Translations under genes and position numbers: made by a program
In this document: positions 17,582 through 26,324 of the stretch, piece by piece
Numbering within the stretch: position 1 is the stretch's first letter
Layout of the letters: each line of letters opens with the position of its first letter
The notes under the pieces: model-generated
What the model saw: only the letters and a program-made list of their open reading frames with translations
Told to the model about the DNA's origin: nothing
Database searches by the model: none
Assembly (NCBI GenBank): GCA_964525045.1
Contig: CAZGFD010000020.1
Span: 1 to 64,000, forward strand
Direction of reading: 5' to 3'
From: G020348185 sp964525045
Lineage (GTDB): Bacteria > Nitrospirota > Nitrospiria > Nitrospirales > UBA8639
Length of the DNA stretch: 64,000 nucleotides

Positions 17582-17905
17582 TTACCCATCTTTTTTTACT
17601 CCACAATCTCTCCTTTTCCAATCTCTGAGAACTTTGTTTGAATCGAATTGTAAAATATATTCCGTACAAAGACCGGGGTCTTTTGTTGGATAGGTCGGCT
17701 GATAATCCCTATACCGCCATTCCTCCCCACCTTTACTGTGTGGTGTAACCTGATCCGGAGGCCCCATTTGGAGGGTCACTTGATCCGCATCGGCCTGTTC
17801 AACCACATTTGCCAGATACTGGTCCTTAATGATGCGGGGACCGCAAGAAATCAGCAAAATGCTTGATATACTGAAAAAGAGCCAAAATTGCCATTTCATA
17901 GCCAT
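17582..17905 (-). CDS. Small lipoprotein, SmpA/OmlA-like
   Basis: 107 residues with a lipoprotein signal peptide ending in the lipobox LISC (Cys about residue 21). The mature part (IKDQYLANVVEQADADQVTLQMGPPDQV...GGEEWRYRDYQP) resembles the small two-layer BamE/SmpA fold where a GPP turn follows an amphipathic helix. A weaker similarity is seen to the tandem lipoproteins at 29.4-30.1 kb, which share the same plan. GGAGG lies about ten bases before the ATG. It may have an outer-membrane role; function not established. Confidence 0.7.
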   Translation of the reverse strand: MAMKWQFWLFFSISSILLISCGPRIIKDQYLANVVEQADADQVTLQMGPPDQVTPHSKGGEEWRYRDYQPTYPTKDPGLCTEYILQFDSNKVLRDWKRRDCGVKKDG

Positions 17906-18267
17906 GAGAAAAGTTCCTCCTTTGTAGGATTATTTCTGAGACATTTATATGTATTCCCAGATTTTTATTACATCTCCAATTCCAGACACGGACCGTATTC
18001 TCAGAAACATAGCATGGGACCATCCTTCATGTCGTCGTCCCTGATTTACGATCACTCGAATTCAGTTTATGATAATAGACTCAAATTTCGTTTTGAATTT
18101 TCCGGGCCTCCGCCTCTATGATGGAATCCTATCCTCTAAGATAAAGAAGTTACTACCCTGGCATCAATGACTTTGTTCCCGGCAACGTTTCCATTTCTTG
18201 TCAAAATGCCGATCCGCAAGGGATTGAGTCCCGACCCTCGGCCGAATATCCCAACCAAGGAGACCCC
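17906..18267. other. Divergent intergenic region
   Basis: About 360 bases between the minus-strand lipoprotein and the plus-strand TPR gene. It should contain promoters for both. I see no strong promoter pair, hairpin or small gene. Confidence 0.3.
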
Positions 18268-19782
18268 ATGAAACATCTGATTGTCTTGCTCGTTGGATTG
18301 ACCACTTGGGTGGGTAGCGTATCAGCCCATTCATTGCATCAACACTCTTCCGAATTCTCTTCGAAGGATGCCGCTTCCACGACAGGCTTGGGCCATATTG
18401 TTTTTCCCACTTCCGCTTCCTCAGAAGAGGCACAGCGATGGTTCCTTCGCGGTGTACTGTTGCTTCACAACTTTCAATACGACGATGCCAAGGCCGCATT
18501 TTTTCAGGCCCAGGTCGTTGATCCAAATTTTGCCATGGCGTATTGGGGCGAGGCCATGACGGAAAACCATCCATTATGGTTAGAGCAGAACGCGACAGAA
18601 GCTCACAAAATCCTCAATAGACTCGCATCAACGGAGGAAGCTCGTTTGGCTAAAGCTCCCACTCAACGCGAGAAAGGATACCTCCAGGCTGTGCAACTCC
18701 TTTATGGTGAGGGGGACAAATTACCCAGGGATCTGGCCTATGCGGAGGCCATGCGAGAACTCTCCGTCAATTTTCCGGAGGATCTGGAGGCTGCTGCCTT
18801 TTACGCATTGGCCCTGCTAGGATCCGAACAGGGACAACGGAATTTCCGAACCTACATGAAAGCCGCGGCCATCGGGGAGGAGATTTTTCACAAAAATCCT
18901 CAACATCCCGGCGCCGTGCATTACTTGATCCATTCCTATGATGATCCGATCCACGCACCCCTGGGACTTCGGGCGGCGCGGGTATACGGATCGCTGGCTC
19001 CGGCCGCGTCGCATGCCCAGCACATGCCCTCTCACATTTTCCTGTCCCTGGGAATGTGGGAGAAGGTGGTCAAAGCGAACCAAGCCGCCTGGGCGGCCAG
19101 TGAAGCCCGCATCAAGGAAAAAGGCTTAACTGTTGAGGATCGAGACTATCATACCTTGCACTGGCTGGAATATGGTTATTTGCAGCAAGGCCGGGACAAA
19201 GAGGCCAAGGCCCTTTTGGAGCTCATTAACGATGACCCTCACATCACTCCCTCCACCTATGTACGAGGATATGTCGCGGCGATGCGGGCCACGTATACCA
19301 TCGAAGCCCGTCAATGGAATGTGAATCGTTTGAGTGAGGATCGATCGGGATTACGGTTTTCTTCCGCTGCCGGCGAACTGTTTGCGATCGGGATGAGTGG
19401 AGTCAGAACCCAACAGATTGAGGCCTCTGAACAGGCACTCGCGGAGTTGAAAAATCTCCTTCAATCCACCGAAACCGACTCCGGGTCAAAGCAGACCTTA
19501 GCCGGATCCGTGATGGCAAAGGAATTAGAGGGCCTTCTTTTTCGACAGGCAGGTGACAATCAAAAAGCTTTGCAGGTCCTAAAAGAAGCCGCCGAAATGG
19601 AAGACCGCTTACCCTATGCCTATGGCCCCCCCTTCCCCATAAAACCCGCCCACGAGTTGTTTGGCGAAGTCCTTCTGGCCTTAGGACATAAGAAAAAGGC
19701 AAAGCGGCAATTTGAGTTGGCTCTGGAACGGGCCCCCCAACGGGCCCTGGCCCTTGAAGGATTGGCCAAGTCGAATCAATGA
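18268..19782 (+). CDS. Exported TPR-repeat protein
   Basis: 504 residues with a cleavable signal peptide (HLIVLLVGLTTWVGSVSAHS). Helical repeats follow: SEEAQRWFLRGVLLLHNFQYDDAKAAFFQAQVVDPNFAMAYWGEAM is a clear TPR-like unit near residues 50-100, and the C-terminal HELFGEVLLALGHKKKAKRQFELALERAPQRALALEGL is another. A histidine-rich segment HPGAVHYLIHSYDDPIHAPLG and HAQHMPSHIFLSLGMW lies at about 210-275; this pattern recurs in related proteins of unknown function. AAGGAG precedes the ATG by five bases. It is convergent with the glycosyltransferase gene, 31 bases apart. Confidence 0.8.
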   Translation: MKHLIVLLVGLTTWVGSVSAHSLHQHSSEFSSKDAASTTGLGHIVFPTSASSEEAQRWFLRGVLLLHNFQYDDAKAAFFQAQVVDPNFAMAYWGEAMTENHPLWLEQNATEAHKILNRLASTEEARLAKAPTQREKGYLQAVQLLYGEGDKLPRDLAYAEAMRELSVNFPEDLEAAAFYALALLGSEQGQRNFRTYMKAAAIGEEIFHKNPQHPGAVHYLIHSYDDPIHAPLGLRAARVYGSLAPAASHAQHMPSHIFLSLGMWEKVVKANQAAWAASEARIKEKGLTVEDRDYHTLHWLEYGYLQQGRDKEAKALLELINDDPHITPSTYVRGYVAAMRATYTIEARQWNVNRLSEDRSGLRFSSAAGELFAIGMSGVRTQQIEASEQALAELKNLLQSTETDSGSKQTLAGSVMAKELEGLLFRQAGDNQKALQVLKEAAEMEDRLPYAYGPPFPIKPAHELFGEVLLALGHKKKAKRQFELALERAPQRALALEGLAKSNQ

Positions 19783-19813
19783 GGGGCTGTGCTTCTGGCG
19801 AGGCGGGAGGCAC

Positions 19814-21562
19814 TCAGAGCTTCAGGTTCACCGATACCACGAAAATCGTTATTTTCGGCCGCACAAACTCTCTCAATACGGTCACCATGAGATGCGGGTC
19901 CCGACTGACGGATTGGTGGTATTGATCCTCCGTCATCAGAATGACCATCCGACCTGTTTTTTGAATTTTGTCCCTTAACACCTGCAGTCCCTGCGCCGCA
20001 TCAGTTTCCCATCCGAGGATAAGCGCGCCCCGATGGACGTGCTGCCAATAGTAAAGATCTTCATCGGTGCGCCAATCCCAATGTTGATAGGCCCAAATTA
20101 CATCATCCGGATTATTCAGAGAGGACCGGATGCCCGTATACATGGTCCTGGGAGAAGCGCCGGCATCGATTCCAGGCACGATGTACATTACAAGGCTCAC
20201 CATAAATGCCACCGCCAGGACCCCAACCATGTTCAGGGCCATGCGTAAACGCGATCGATACAGGTAGTAAAGAAGAGCCCCGGTGCATACAATGATGATG
20301 CCTTGATAGCTCACCGGAAACACATCTTTGGGAAGGCCCCATTTTTTCTGTAGGATGAACGGTCCAACGGATATCAACAGTATACAGGCGACCGACAACA
20401 CCCCAAGCATGCCTTTGAGGAAGGAGGTGGCTCTTCCTTGCAGGTCCTCAGATGACCAAACCCGGTGATACACGTACCCTACCCACAACGCCGTGCCCGG
20501 AACTAGCGGCAGTAAATAGCGTTCATGTTTTTCAGGAAACAGACTGAACGCCAAGAAATATCCCAGCACCCAGTACAGGATGAACGCCTCACGAGGGGAA
20601 TGACGAAACGGCCGTTCCTTCCACAAAAGAATCAGACACGCCGGAAGCAAGACAGACCAGGGGAACAAATCAAACCAAATGGTATAGACATACCAATGAA
20701 TCGGGCGACTCCCAAAGTAGGCGTCCAACGCGCTCCCTTTGATATCCCCCCCTACCATCGTCATGCGGTTCAAGTTCTCGTAAAAGAAATAATGCTCCCA
20801 AAACGTTTGCCCAAGAAAGGCGTAGTACGATCCGAGGAGAGCCACGGATACAACACAGCCCATCCAAAAGGGCCAGGACTTTAGAGGCTTTCCATCCCGA
20901 AAGATCCATAACAACACCAGGAAAAGCAACACCGGCATGGCAAACGCATGGAAGTTTTTCACCATCGCGCCAAGCGCCAATGCGACAAATCCCAAGACAT
21001 ACCCCCACTCGGAGCCTTTCTGAAAATAGGCCCAGGCAAATCCTAAAAGCCCCAAGGTCATAAAAAACGTCAACATCGGGTCCATAATGCCCATTTGACC
21101 GAACCACACACTGGCATAACTGGTCCCGACTACCAGGGCCGCCCAACATCCTGCCGTTCGCGAAAATAAGAGCATCCCCAAAACATAGGTCAGGATCATC
21201 GTACCGAGGCTAAAGACCGCGCTCGGCAAACGAAGAGCCAATTCATTCCATCCCAGCGCCTGACTGGAAAGCCCTTGAAGCCAGAAAAACACCGGAGGTT
21301 TGTTGACATACGGTTCCCCATTCAGAGTCAAATGGACCAATTCGCCGGTCCGCAACATCGTTTCAGTAACGGCCGCATACAGTCCTTCCGTATCTCCAAA
21401 CAGGGAGACAGAAAGATTGGAAAAAAACGCCAACAGGCCAATCGATCCTAGAAGAAGAAGGTGCGCCACTCGGCTTTCGATCACGTAATTTGACAGGGTA
21501 TTAGGTAAGGATTTCACAAAAAATCGTTCATCCCCCTGGTCAATTGGAACGACTCCCCCCAC
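19814..21562 (-). CDS. GT39-type (ArnT/PMT-like) membrane glycosyltransferase
   Basis: 582 residues with about 12 hydrophobic helices. The first loop LFGDTEGLYAAVTETMLRTGELVHLTLNGEPYVNKPPVFFWLQ is characteristic of PMT/ArnT-family enzymes that use polyprenyl-phosphate sugars and transfer to lipids or proteins on the outer face of the inner membrane. HERYLLPLVPGTALW is another family segment. The acceptor cannot be told. The annotated start is GTG; a second GTG about 15 codons later (before KSLPNTLSN) is possible. Confidence 0.85.
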   Translation of the reverse strand: MGGVVPIDQGDERFFVKSLPNTLSNYVIESRVAHLLLLGSIGLLAFFSNLSVSLFGDTEGLYAAVTETMLRTGELVHLTLNGEPYVNKPPVFFWLQGLSSQALGWNELALRLPSAVFSLGTMILTYVLGMLLFSRTAGCWAALVVGTSYASVWFGQMGIMDPMLTFFMTLGLLGFAWAYFQKGSEWGYVLGFVALALGAMVKNFHAFAMPVLLFLVLLWIFRDGKPLKSWPFWMGCVVSVALLGSYYAFLGQTFWEHYFFYENLNRMTMVGGDIKGSALDAYFGSRPIHWYVYTIWFDLFPWSVLLPACLILLWKERPFRHSPREAFILYWVLGYFLAFSLFPEKHERYLLPLVPGTALWVGYVYHRVWSSEDLQGRATSFLKGMLGVLSVACILLISVGPFILQKKWGLPKDVFPVSYQGIIIVCTGALLYYLYRSRLRMALNMVGVLAVAFMVSLVMYIVPGIDAGASPRTMYTGIRSSLNNPDDVIWAYQHWDWRTDEDLYYWQHVHRGALILGWETDAAQGLQVLRDKIQKTGRMVILMTEDQYHQSVSRDPHLMVTVLREFVRPKITIFVVSVNLKL

Positions 21563-21733
21563 TCCGTTTCATTCTTGTTCATTCCAGGAGCTCATCGGCA
21601 CCTGGTTTCGAGGTCAACTGAACACTTAATAAAAAGAAGCAGAGGAACAAAACACAGAAGGTGGTATTGTACCTGGAGCGCGAGCGGTATGGGAGGGTGA
21701 TAGCCAGTAAGGTGAACAGAAAAGGGTCGGCGT

Positions 21734-22354
21734 TTAGAAACGCAGAAGGGGATTCATCAGGGTGCCCATCAATCCCGTCAATTCGATTGGGCCGCTGAGA
21801 ACCCCGAGAGCCAGACAGCCGGCGTCCGGATCAACGAGAGGACCATGCGTCGTGGTCGAATCAACAAGACAAAAATCACCCCGTTCAAAACGGGTTTCTC
21901 CGTCAGTATATCCCCCAGCGAGGATAACGGTCAGTTCCTCTTTTGTATGGGTGTGGGTGGGTATTTGGCATCCAGGACTCAAACGCACGAGACTGACGCG
22001 ATAGCCAGGGTTGTTGAGCGATAGTCGTAGCTCTTCAATGCCTCCGCTGACCTGTTTCCAGGGAATATCCCTGAGATTGTGGGAAAGATATCGGCGTAGT
22101 GGTTCTGGGATCACCTCAATCGTCTGAGCGTCAAAGGTTGGAGCTGTCAAACCAGAGTCTGATGCCGGATCACTTTGTTCGACCGGTGGGACATGATCAG
22201 ACATCGTTCCGCCAACGGGATTCGATTCTGCCCCATGTGCGGAACAGACCTCACAGAGCACCACATGGCTCGCGACTGCCAGAGCAAGAGGCACTGCCAG
22301 GGTTCCCGTGGAATAATCAAATTGAAGCTCGGCGCTTGGATGGTGCGTAATCAT
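21734..22354 (-). CDS. chrR: ChrR-like cupin anti-sigma factor
   Basis: About 206 residues. The N-terminal part has the zinc-binding pattern of ChrR-type anti-sigma domains: HHPSAELQFDYSTG followed by H-x3-C-x2-C in SHVVLCEVC. After a linker, the C-terminal cupin shows PTHTHTKEELTVILAGGYTDGETRFERGDFCLVD. ChrR proteins bind and hold an ECF sigma factor until oxidative signals release it. The sigma gene that usually lies immediately upstream is absent here; only a 312-base gene-free region is found. The start at 22354 (MITHHPS) is preferred over a TTG nine codons earlier. It could serve a sigma factor elsewhere. Confidence 0.8.
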   Translation of the reverse strand: MITHHPSAELQFDYSTGTLAVPLALAVASHVVLCEVCSAHGAESNPVGGTMSDHVPPVEQSDPASDSGLTAPTFDAQTIEVIPEPLRRYLSHNLRDIPWKQVSGGIEELRLSLNNPGYRVSLVRLSPGCQIPTHTHTKEELTVILAGGYTDGETRFERGDFCLVDSTTTHGPLVDPDAGCLALGVLSGPIELTGLMGTLMNPLLRF

Positions 22355-22479
22355 GAAGGAAGATTGCCCGAATGTACACAATGAACCACTCTAAGTCCAG
22401 CCATTGAGGTTACGTTCTTAGATTCTCTTCCAGAATTTTTACATTTGACACGAAGGGGCCCGCTCAAGCCCGAAAAATG

Positions 22480-22529
22480 AAATGGCTCAAACGGTTGGGG
22501 ACAAACCCACCAGCCGTTTGAGCCATTTC
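22480..22529 (-). terminator. Strong hairpin terminator downstream of the fasciclin gene
   Basis: AAATGGCTCAAACGG and CCGTTTGAGCCATTT form a 15-bp perfect stem with further partial pairing in the loop. Read on the minus strand it is followed by TCATTTTTCG. It lies after the fasciclin gene and appears to belong to the fragment of a SnoaL-like gene that precedes it. Confidence 0.7.
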
Positions 22530-22538
22530 GGTGTTCTA

Positions 22539-22594
22539 CGGCGTTGTCAGGCTGCCGTCGCGGCCATCATTTGTTCTTTCACTTCAGCCGGAAA
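22539..22594 (-). pseudogene. Remnant of the 3' end of a SnoaL-like gene
   Basis: These 56 bases are identical to 24420-24475, the last codons and stop region of the intact SnoaL-like gene 1.9 kb away. Only the C-terminal end (PAEVKEQMMAATAA) can be read, with no upstream part of the gene. Its adjacent hairpin also resembles the sequence after the intact gene, in better preserved form. It is a partial duplicate left after recombination or insertion. Confidence 0.75.
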
Positions 22595-22693
22595 CAGTAG
22601 GGTTGATGTTATTTTGAAGCATACAGAATAAAAAAAATTTTATGAAATTCTTGTATCTTCTGATTCTAATTTTTTGTGAGCAACCCTCTTGTC

Positions 22694-23884
22694 TTACTCA
22701 ACAATCTCAGCAGGAATTAAAACATGGTTGATGGTATGAACCCTCCCATTAGCGGCTTTAATATTACTGGACTTTTCAATAACCATCGGATCTTCCAAGG
22801 CGGGCTCGTTGTCAATCAGCGTGATACCCTCCGGTTCAAAGGTGGCATCTGTCAAAAGGGTGCTCACCGATTCAGACAACAGAACATCTTTAACAGTCAG
22901 AACAGAGGGAGAAATATGATACAGAAGAATGCTGGTCAACAAGGGCTTAAAATCTCCTCCACCCAGCTCAGTCAGCGCCGCCACAATAAAATTAAATGCA
23001 TCCTCTTCGCCATACCCCCGATTGCCTAAAGCACGCGCAAGCAGGACAAAGGCGCGATCATTGGGCGCAAAAACGGTGAGAGCAGCATTTGGATCTCCCA
23101 AAGCATCCTGAAGCCCCACGGCCAACACCGCGTTCAATAAGATGTCATAGTCTCGAGAGGTCCGGTCGAAATCACCACCGCTCGCCGCAACAAGTTCGGT
23201 TATGGTTGGAAGGGAATCATCGTTGGGGCCTGGTAAATCCAAGGGGACCAGCACCCTGTCGATAGTTTGGATTTTTCCGTTACTCGCTTCAATGTCACTA
23301 CCACTCCCAACAATTCTGGGATCTTTAAATTCTGGGTCATTATCGACAAGCGTGACCCTGAAGCTTTTACGCGTTTGGGTAAGTTGGGGCAAAATGGTTG
23401 CATCCAATAACAAGGTATCGATGACTTCGGCGTTTCCCACCTTAGCCGCTGATTTAGAACCGGCACTGACATGATAGAGCAGAACGTCAATAAGGACTGG
23501 AATGGGGTTACCTCCACCCAAATTGGTAAGTGCATCTACGATATAATCGTAGGCACCAGCTTCATCTCGACCCTCAAACCCGAGGTCCTGCGCAAGACGT
23601 ATGAAGGCTCTATCATTTGGCGCAAAAACGGTCACGTCGGCGCTTGGATCTGCCAGTTCATCTTCCAGCCCAGCCGCTAACACCGCATTCAGCAAAATGT
23701 CAAAGTCTCGACCGTTTCGATCAAATTCCCCTCCGCTCTGGGCGACGATCTCCGTGATGGTCATTGAGGCAGAGGCCTGTTTAGTCGTAAGCGCTAAATT
23801 GAATGGTATTAAACCGAACATCAGAACTGCCAAGGTTCTAATGAGTAATGTTTTCGGGAATGGTATGTAATGGTAGAAATTCAT
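22694..23884 (-). CDS. Exported protein with two fasciclin (FAS1) domains
   Basis: 396 residues. An N-terminal hydrophobic signal (TLAVLMFGLIPFNLALTTKQASA) is followed by two FAS1 repeats, about 40-215 and 225-395. Each has the conserved core VFAPNDRAFIRLAQDLG or VFAPNDRAFVLLARALG, a DFDILLNAVLAAGLED-like opening and an IQTIDRVLVP or VHTINHVLIP ending. FAS1 domains mediate adhesion or surface interactions. The two repeats are clearly similar, indicating internal duplication. It stands alone between a SnoaL remnant and a gene-free region. Confidence 0.92.
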   Translation of the reverse strand: MNFYHYIPFPKTLLIRTLAVLMFGLIPFNLALTTKQASASMTITEIVAQSGGEFDRNGRDFDILLNAVLAAGLEDELADPSADVTVFAPNDRAFIRLAQDLGFEGRDEAGAYDYIVDALTNLGGGNPIPVLIDVLLYHVSAGSKSAAKVGNAEVIDTLLLDATILPQLTQTRKSFRVTLVDNDPEFKDPRIVGSGSDIEASNGKIQTIDRVLVPLDLPGPNDDSLPTITELVAASGGDFDRTSRDYDILLNAVLAVGLQDALGDPNAALTVFAPNDRAFVLLARALGNRGYGEEDAFNFIVAALTELGGGDFKPLLTSILLYHISPSVLTVKDVLLSESVSTLLTDATFEPEGITLIDNEPALEDPMVIEKSSNIKAANGRVHTINHVLIPAEIVE

Positions 23885-24427
23885 GGGATAATCCTTTGTA
23901 AGGTCAGTGATTTAAAGATTTAAAACTCATCAGATTGCTTGAAAGCCGACACGGAACCATTGTTGGCTGTTGAGTTGTTCCTCCCGGGGAAACCTCCTTT
24001 CTGAATCCCGAATGGATAACGGTAAGAAATCCGTTTTGACCAGAGCCTAAAGGAGACGATGTATTTCCTTATGGACAAAAGAATAAGGTTTGGATCACCT
24101 TTGGTGAAAATTATTTGATCAAAACGTTAGACAAACCGTTCCAAAGGCGATGGTATATTTAGTTTGGATTGGGATTAATAAGGAGGAGGAAGTAATTTTG
24201 GGGATTGCTATTTACTGGCCTTCTACCAATCTCTTATCTGTCGAATAGAGAATTTTTCTGGCCTCGGCTCGGCACTCTTGTCGATGAGTGGTGGTGGAAG
24301 GTGCGAGATCCAGGGGGGATTACTCCTGTAAGCTGAGATAACCGCAAAAAACACGGGATGGAATGGCAGCAATGATTGGTGAAGCTGCCCACCAACCGTT
24401 GAGCCATTCATTCCTTATTCGGCGTTG
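23885..24427. other. Gene-free region upstream of the fasciclin gene
   Basis: About 540 bases. A possible short frame after AAAGGAG near 24050 (MYFLMDKRIRFGS, 19 codons) is too small to support. The degraded inverted repeat around 24370-24410 follows the SnoaL-like gene on the minus strand and may be its terminator. No other structure seen. Confidence 0.35.
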
Positions 24428-24808
24428 TCAGGCTGCCGTCGCGGCCATCATTTGTTCTTTCACTTCAGCCGGAAAAAGAGCCGAATCGAAAAATAACCGG
24501 GACCGTTTTACCTTTTCACCTTCGAATTCCATGACCTCGACCATAGGAATGGTCGCTGTAAAGGGAGCGCTCACGTTCCAATCAAACACATGCACGAGGG
24601 TATTCCCTTCCACCACAACCTCGCAGTTCTCGCTGGTGGATTCAAATGGACAGCGCTTCATGAATTCGACGGCCTCATTGGCGCTTTTCATTTCCATCAT
24701 GGGACCTTTGAATGAATAATCAGGATGAAGGCAGGCGCGAAAAGCGGCTTCGTCTTTGCGTGCCCAGGCCTCTGTCATTTGTTTGGCGACATGGATGAGT
24801 TGACTCAT
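24428..24808 (-). CDS. SnoaL-like / NTF2-fold protein
   Basis: 126 residues with the compact NTF2-like pattern: an N-terminal helix AKQMTEAWARKDEAAFRACLHPDYSFKGPMM, then beta strands with NCEVVVEGNTLVHVFDWNVSAPF and VEVMEFEGEKVKRSRLFFDSALFP. Such proteins are small enzymes or binding proteins (SnoaL polyketide cyclase, ketosteroid isomerase relatives); the substrate is unknown. AAAAGGAG precedes the ATG. It is divergent from the HxlR regulator and probably controlled by it through the repeated sites in the shared upstream region. Confidence 0.8.
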   Translation of the reverse strand: MSQLIHVAKQMTEAWARKDEAAFRACLHPDYSFKGPMMEMKSANEAVEFMKRCPFESTSENCEVVVEGNTLVHVFDWNVSAPFTATIPMVEVMEFEGEKVKRSRLFFDSALFPAEVKEQMMAATAA

Positions 24809-25005
24809 GGTATCTCTCCTTTTGTTTGGGGTTATGAATTGAGGTTCCCGCCTGTCTCACGTCAATTGGGCCCAAGACCGTTCGGGTTTTGATCCAATCG
24901 ATTATTTCGACAATCTGATCGTCGACCACGAAAGAGGAAACAGATTGAAATGGAAGGCAGGGAGAATGAAGACTTGTCATAAAGGATGGAGCTTGCATTG
25001 TATTA

Positions 25006-25066
25006 ATTGCGTTTTGCAAGTATTATAGTGATACTATATTAAATAATTGCATAATGCAAGTATTAT
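25006..25066. promoter_or_regulatory. Two direct operator-like repeats between SnoaL-like gene and hxlR
   Basis: ATTGCGTTTTGCAAGTATTA at 25006-25025 recurs as ATTGCATAATGCAAGTATTA at 25046-25065, exactly 40 bases apart, each with an inner TTGC-N5-GCAA palindrome. The second lies five bases before the hxlR start. The spacing puts the two sites close to the same face of the helix. Presumed HxlR binding sites. Confidence 0.65.
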
Positions 25067-25070
25067 TTTC

Positions 25071-25520
25071 ATGGTGCAAAAATCCGAACATAGCAACCGA
25101 TCAACCTGTCCCGTGGCCTGCGCCCTCGACCTGATTGGGGATCATTGGAGTCTGCTGATCATCCGCGACATGATGTTTTTAGGCCGCCATGAATACAAGG
25201 ATATGCTGAATGCGGAAGAAGGAATCTCCAGCAACATCCTATCGGACCGCCTAAGACGACTGGAAGAGGGTGGTTTGATCGATTCGATTCCCCATCCGGA
25301 AAGCGGGAGAAGAAAACTGTATTACTTGCTTCCTAAAGGAAAGGATCTCATTTACGTCCTGACGCACCTGGCGCGCTGGTCGGAAAAACATCTGGATGAT
25401 GTCGTGGACATACCGGAGCAGAAAAGACGAATGTTGGTCCACCAACCTGACAAGATGATTCGGTTCACTCTGCAAGAATTACAAAAGTGGGAAAACGAGT
25501 TTTTGAATACGCCTTCGTAG
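25071..25520 (+). CDS. HxlR-family winged-helix transcriptional regulator
   Basis: About 149 residues. The pattern CPVACALDLIGDHWSLLIIRDMMFLGRHEYKDMLNAEEGISSNILSDRLRRLEEGGLI is the HxlR DNA-binding domain, with the recognition helix and wing (SGRRKLYYLLPKGKDL) in place. A helical C-terminal segment probably dimerises the protein. The cysteine in STCPVACAL is at the position often used for redox or thiol sensing in this family. The start at 25071 is chosen because the TTG at 25047 lies within the operator repeat. It is divergent from the SnoaL-like gene. Confidence 0.9.
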   Translation: MVQKSEHSNRSTCPVACALDLIGDHWSLLIIRDMMFLGRHEYKDMLNAEEGISSNILSDRLRRLEEGGLIDSIPHPESGRRKLYYLLPKGKDLIYVLTHLARWSEKHLDDVVDIPEQKRRMLVHQPDKMIRFTLQELQKWENEFLNTPS

Positions 25521-25567
25521 GAAATAATTGGGCCTTGATGTCTGAAGAAAGGTGGGTGTTGAGAAAG

Positions 25568-25643
25568 TGGCGCGCCCGGAGGGAGTCGAACCCCCAACCC
25601 TTGGATCCGAAGTCCAATGCTCTATCCATTGAGCTACGGGCGC
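25568..25643 (-). tRNA. tRNA-Arg (anticodon UCG)
   Basis: Complete cloverleaf on the minus strand: acceptor GCGCCCG with CGGGCGC, D-arm TAGCTCAATGGATAGAGCA, anticodon arm TTGGA-CTTCGGA-TCCAA with anticodon TCG, T-arm GGGGGTTCGACTCCC, discriminator G and encoded CCA at 25570-25568. Confidence 0.95.
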
Positions 25644-25840
25644 GGCAAGAGCTGACTTTATATACAGACAACCTATTGGCCCGTCAACTCATTGCGACTC
25701 TTTGCGCACATACTCATTGACGCTTTCAACATTACGCAACACAGATTCCCCCCAGCCAAGCAAAAAAGAGAAGTCACTCTTCGTATCGGCTTCTGCCATT
25801 GAGGATCCCCCAATTCACGCATTCCATTGCTGCGACTTGT
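25604..25840. repeat. Copy A of a diverged duplication (tRNA-Arg 5' half plus upstream region)
   Basis: The 5' 40 nt of tRNA-Arg and about 200 bases of its upstream flank, including the promoter, recur in diverged form at 28973-29209 in the same orientation. Matching stretches include GCAAGAGCTGACTTTATA, ACAGACAACCTATT, CTTCGTATCG and TTCTGCCATTGA. Confidence 0.8.
25659..25687 (-). promoter_or_regulatory. Promoter of tRNA-Arg
   Basis: Minus strand TTGACG (25687-25682), 17-base spacer, TATATA (25664-25659), about 15 bases before the tRNA. Confidence 0.75.
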
Positions 25841-26324
25841 TATATGTGGTTGGGGCCGTTACTTGCTATTTTATTCCTTTAAAAAAGGTCTCACCCACCT
25901 TTCCCTCGGAGCAACCTTCCACAGGAAACCCTAACCACCTCCTTTTGATGGTCCTTTGGCCCTCTGTGGAGAGCGCTCCGGTGCACTCCTTCTCTCGGAG
26001 ATCCGAGATCTCTCTCTTAATTTAGCATTGGTGTGAGAAGGAAAGAAAAAGTTAGGGAACGGAATGATATAAAGTCAAGAAGCGACCCCTTACACTCTAG
26101 ATCTGACTGTTGACAAATTTGGTAAACCCTTTAAGCTTCTTCTCTGAGAGTTCAACTCAGTGTGTTAGAGATCTTAATGTGATGCCTTCTTGGCCTTGAG
26201 AAGCCGCAGGGGGAATTTTGTAAATGCCTGGATTGCTTAACTAAAACAGTTGGCAGATGCAAACCATTCGTGGGAACCTATCCTGCCTACCTTCAGAAAT
26301 TTCGTAGCGAAAGGAGCCTCCACT
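25688..26324. other. Gene-free region upstream of tRNA-Arg and the deaminase gene
   Basis: About 640 bases. The first 150 belong to duplication copy A. The remainder has no convincing ORF. A short hairpin CTGAG-AGTTCAA-CTCAG lies near 26145. A TTGACA at about 26111 has no good -10 partner. Confidence 0.35.

Noticed and set aside
24050..24115. Short ORF of 19 codons after AAAGGAG
   Set aside because: Too short, with no further support.
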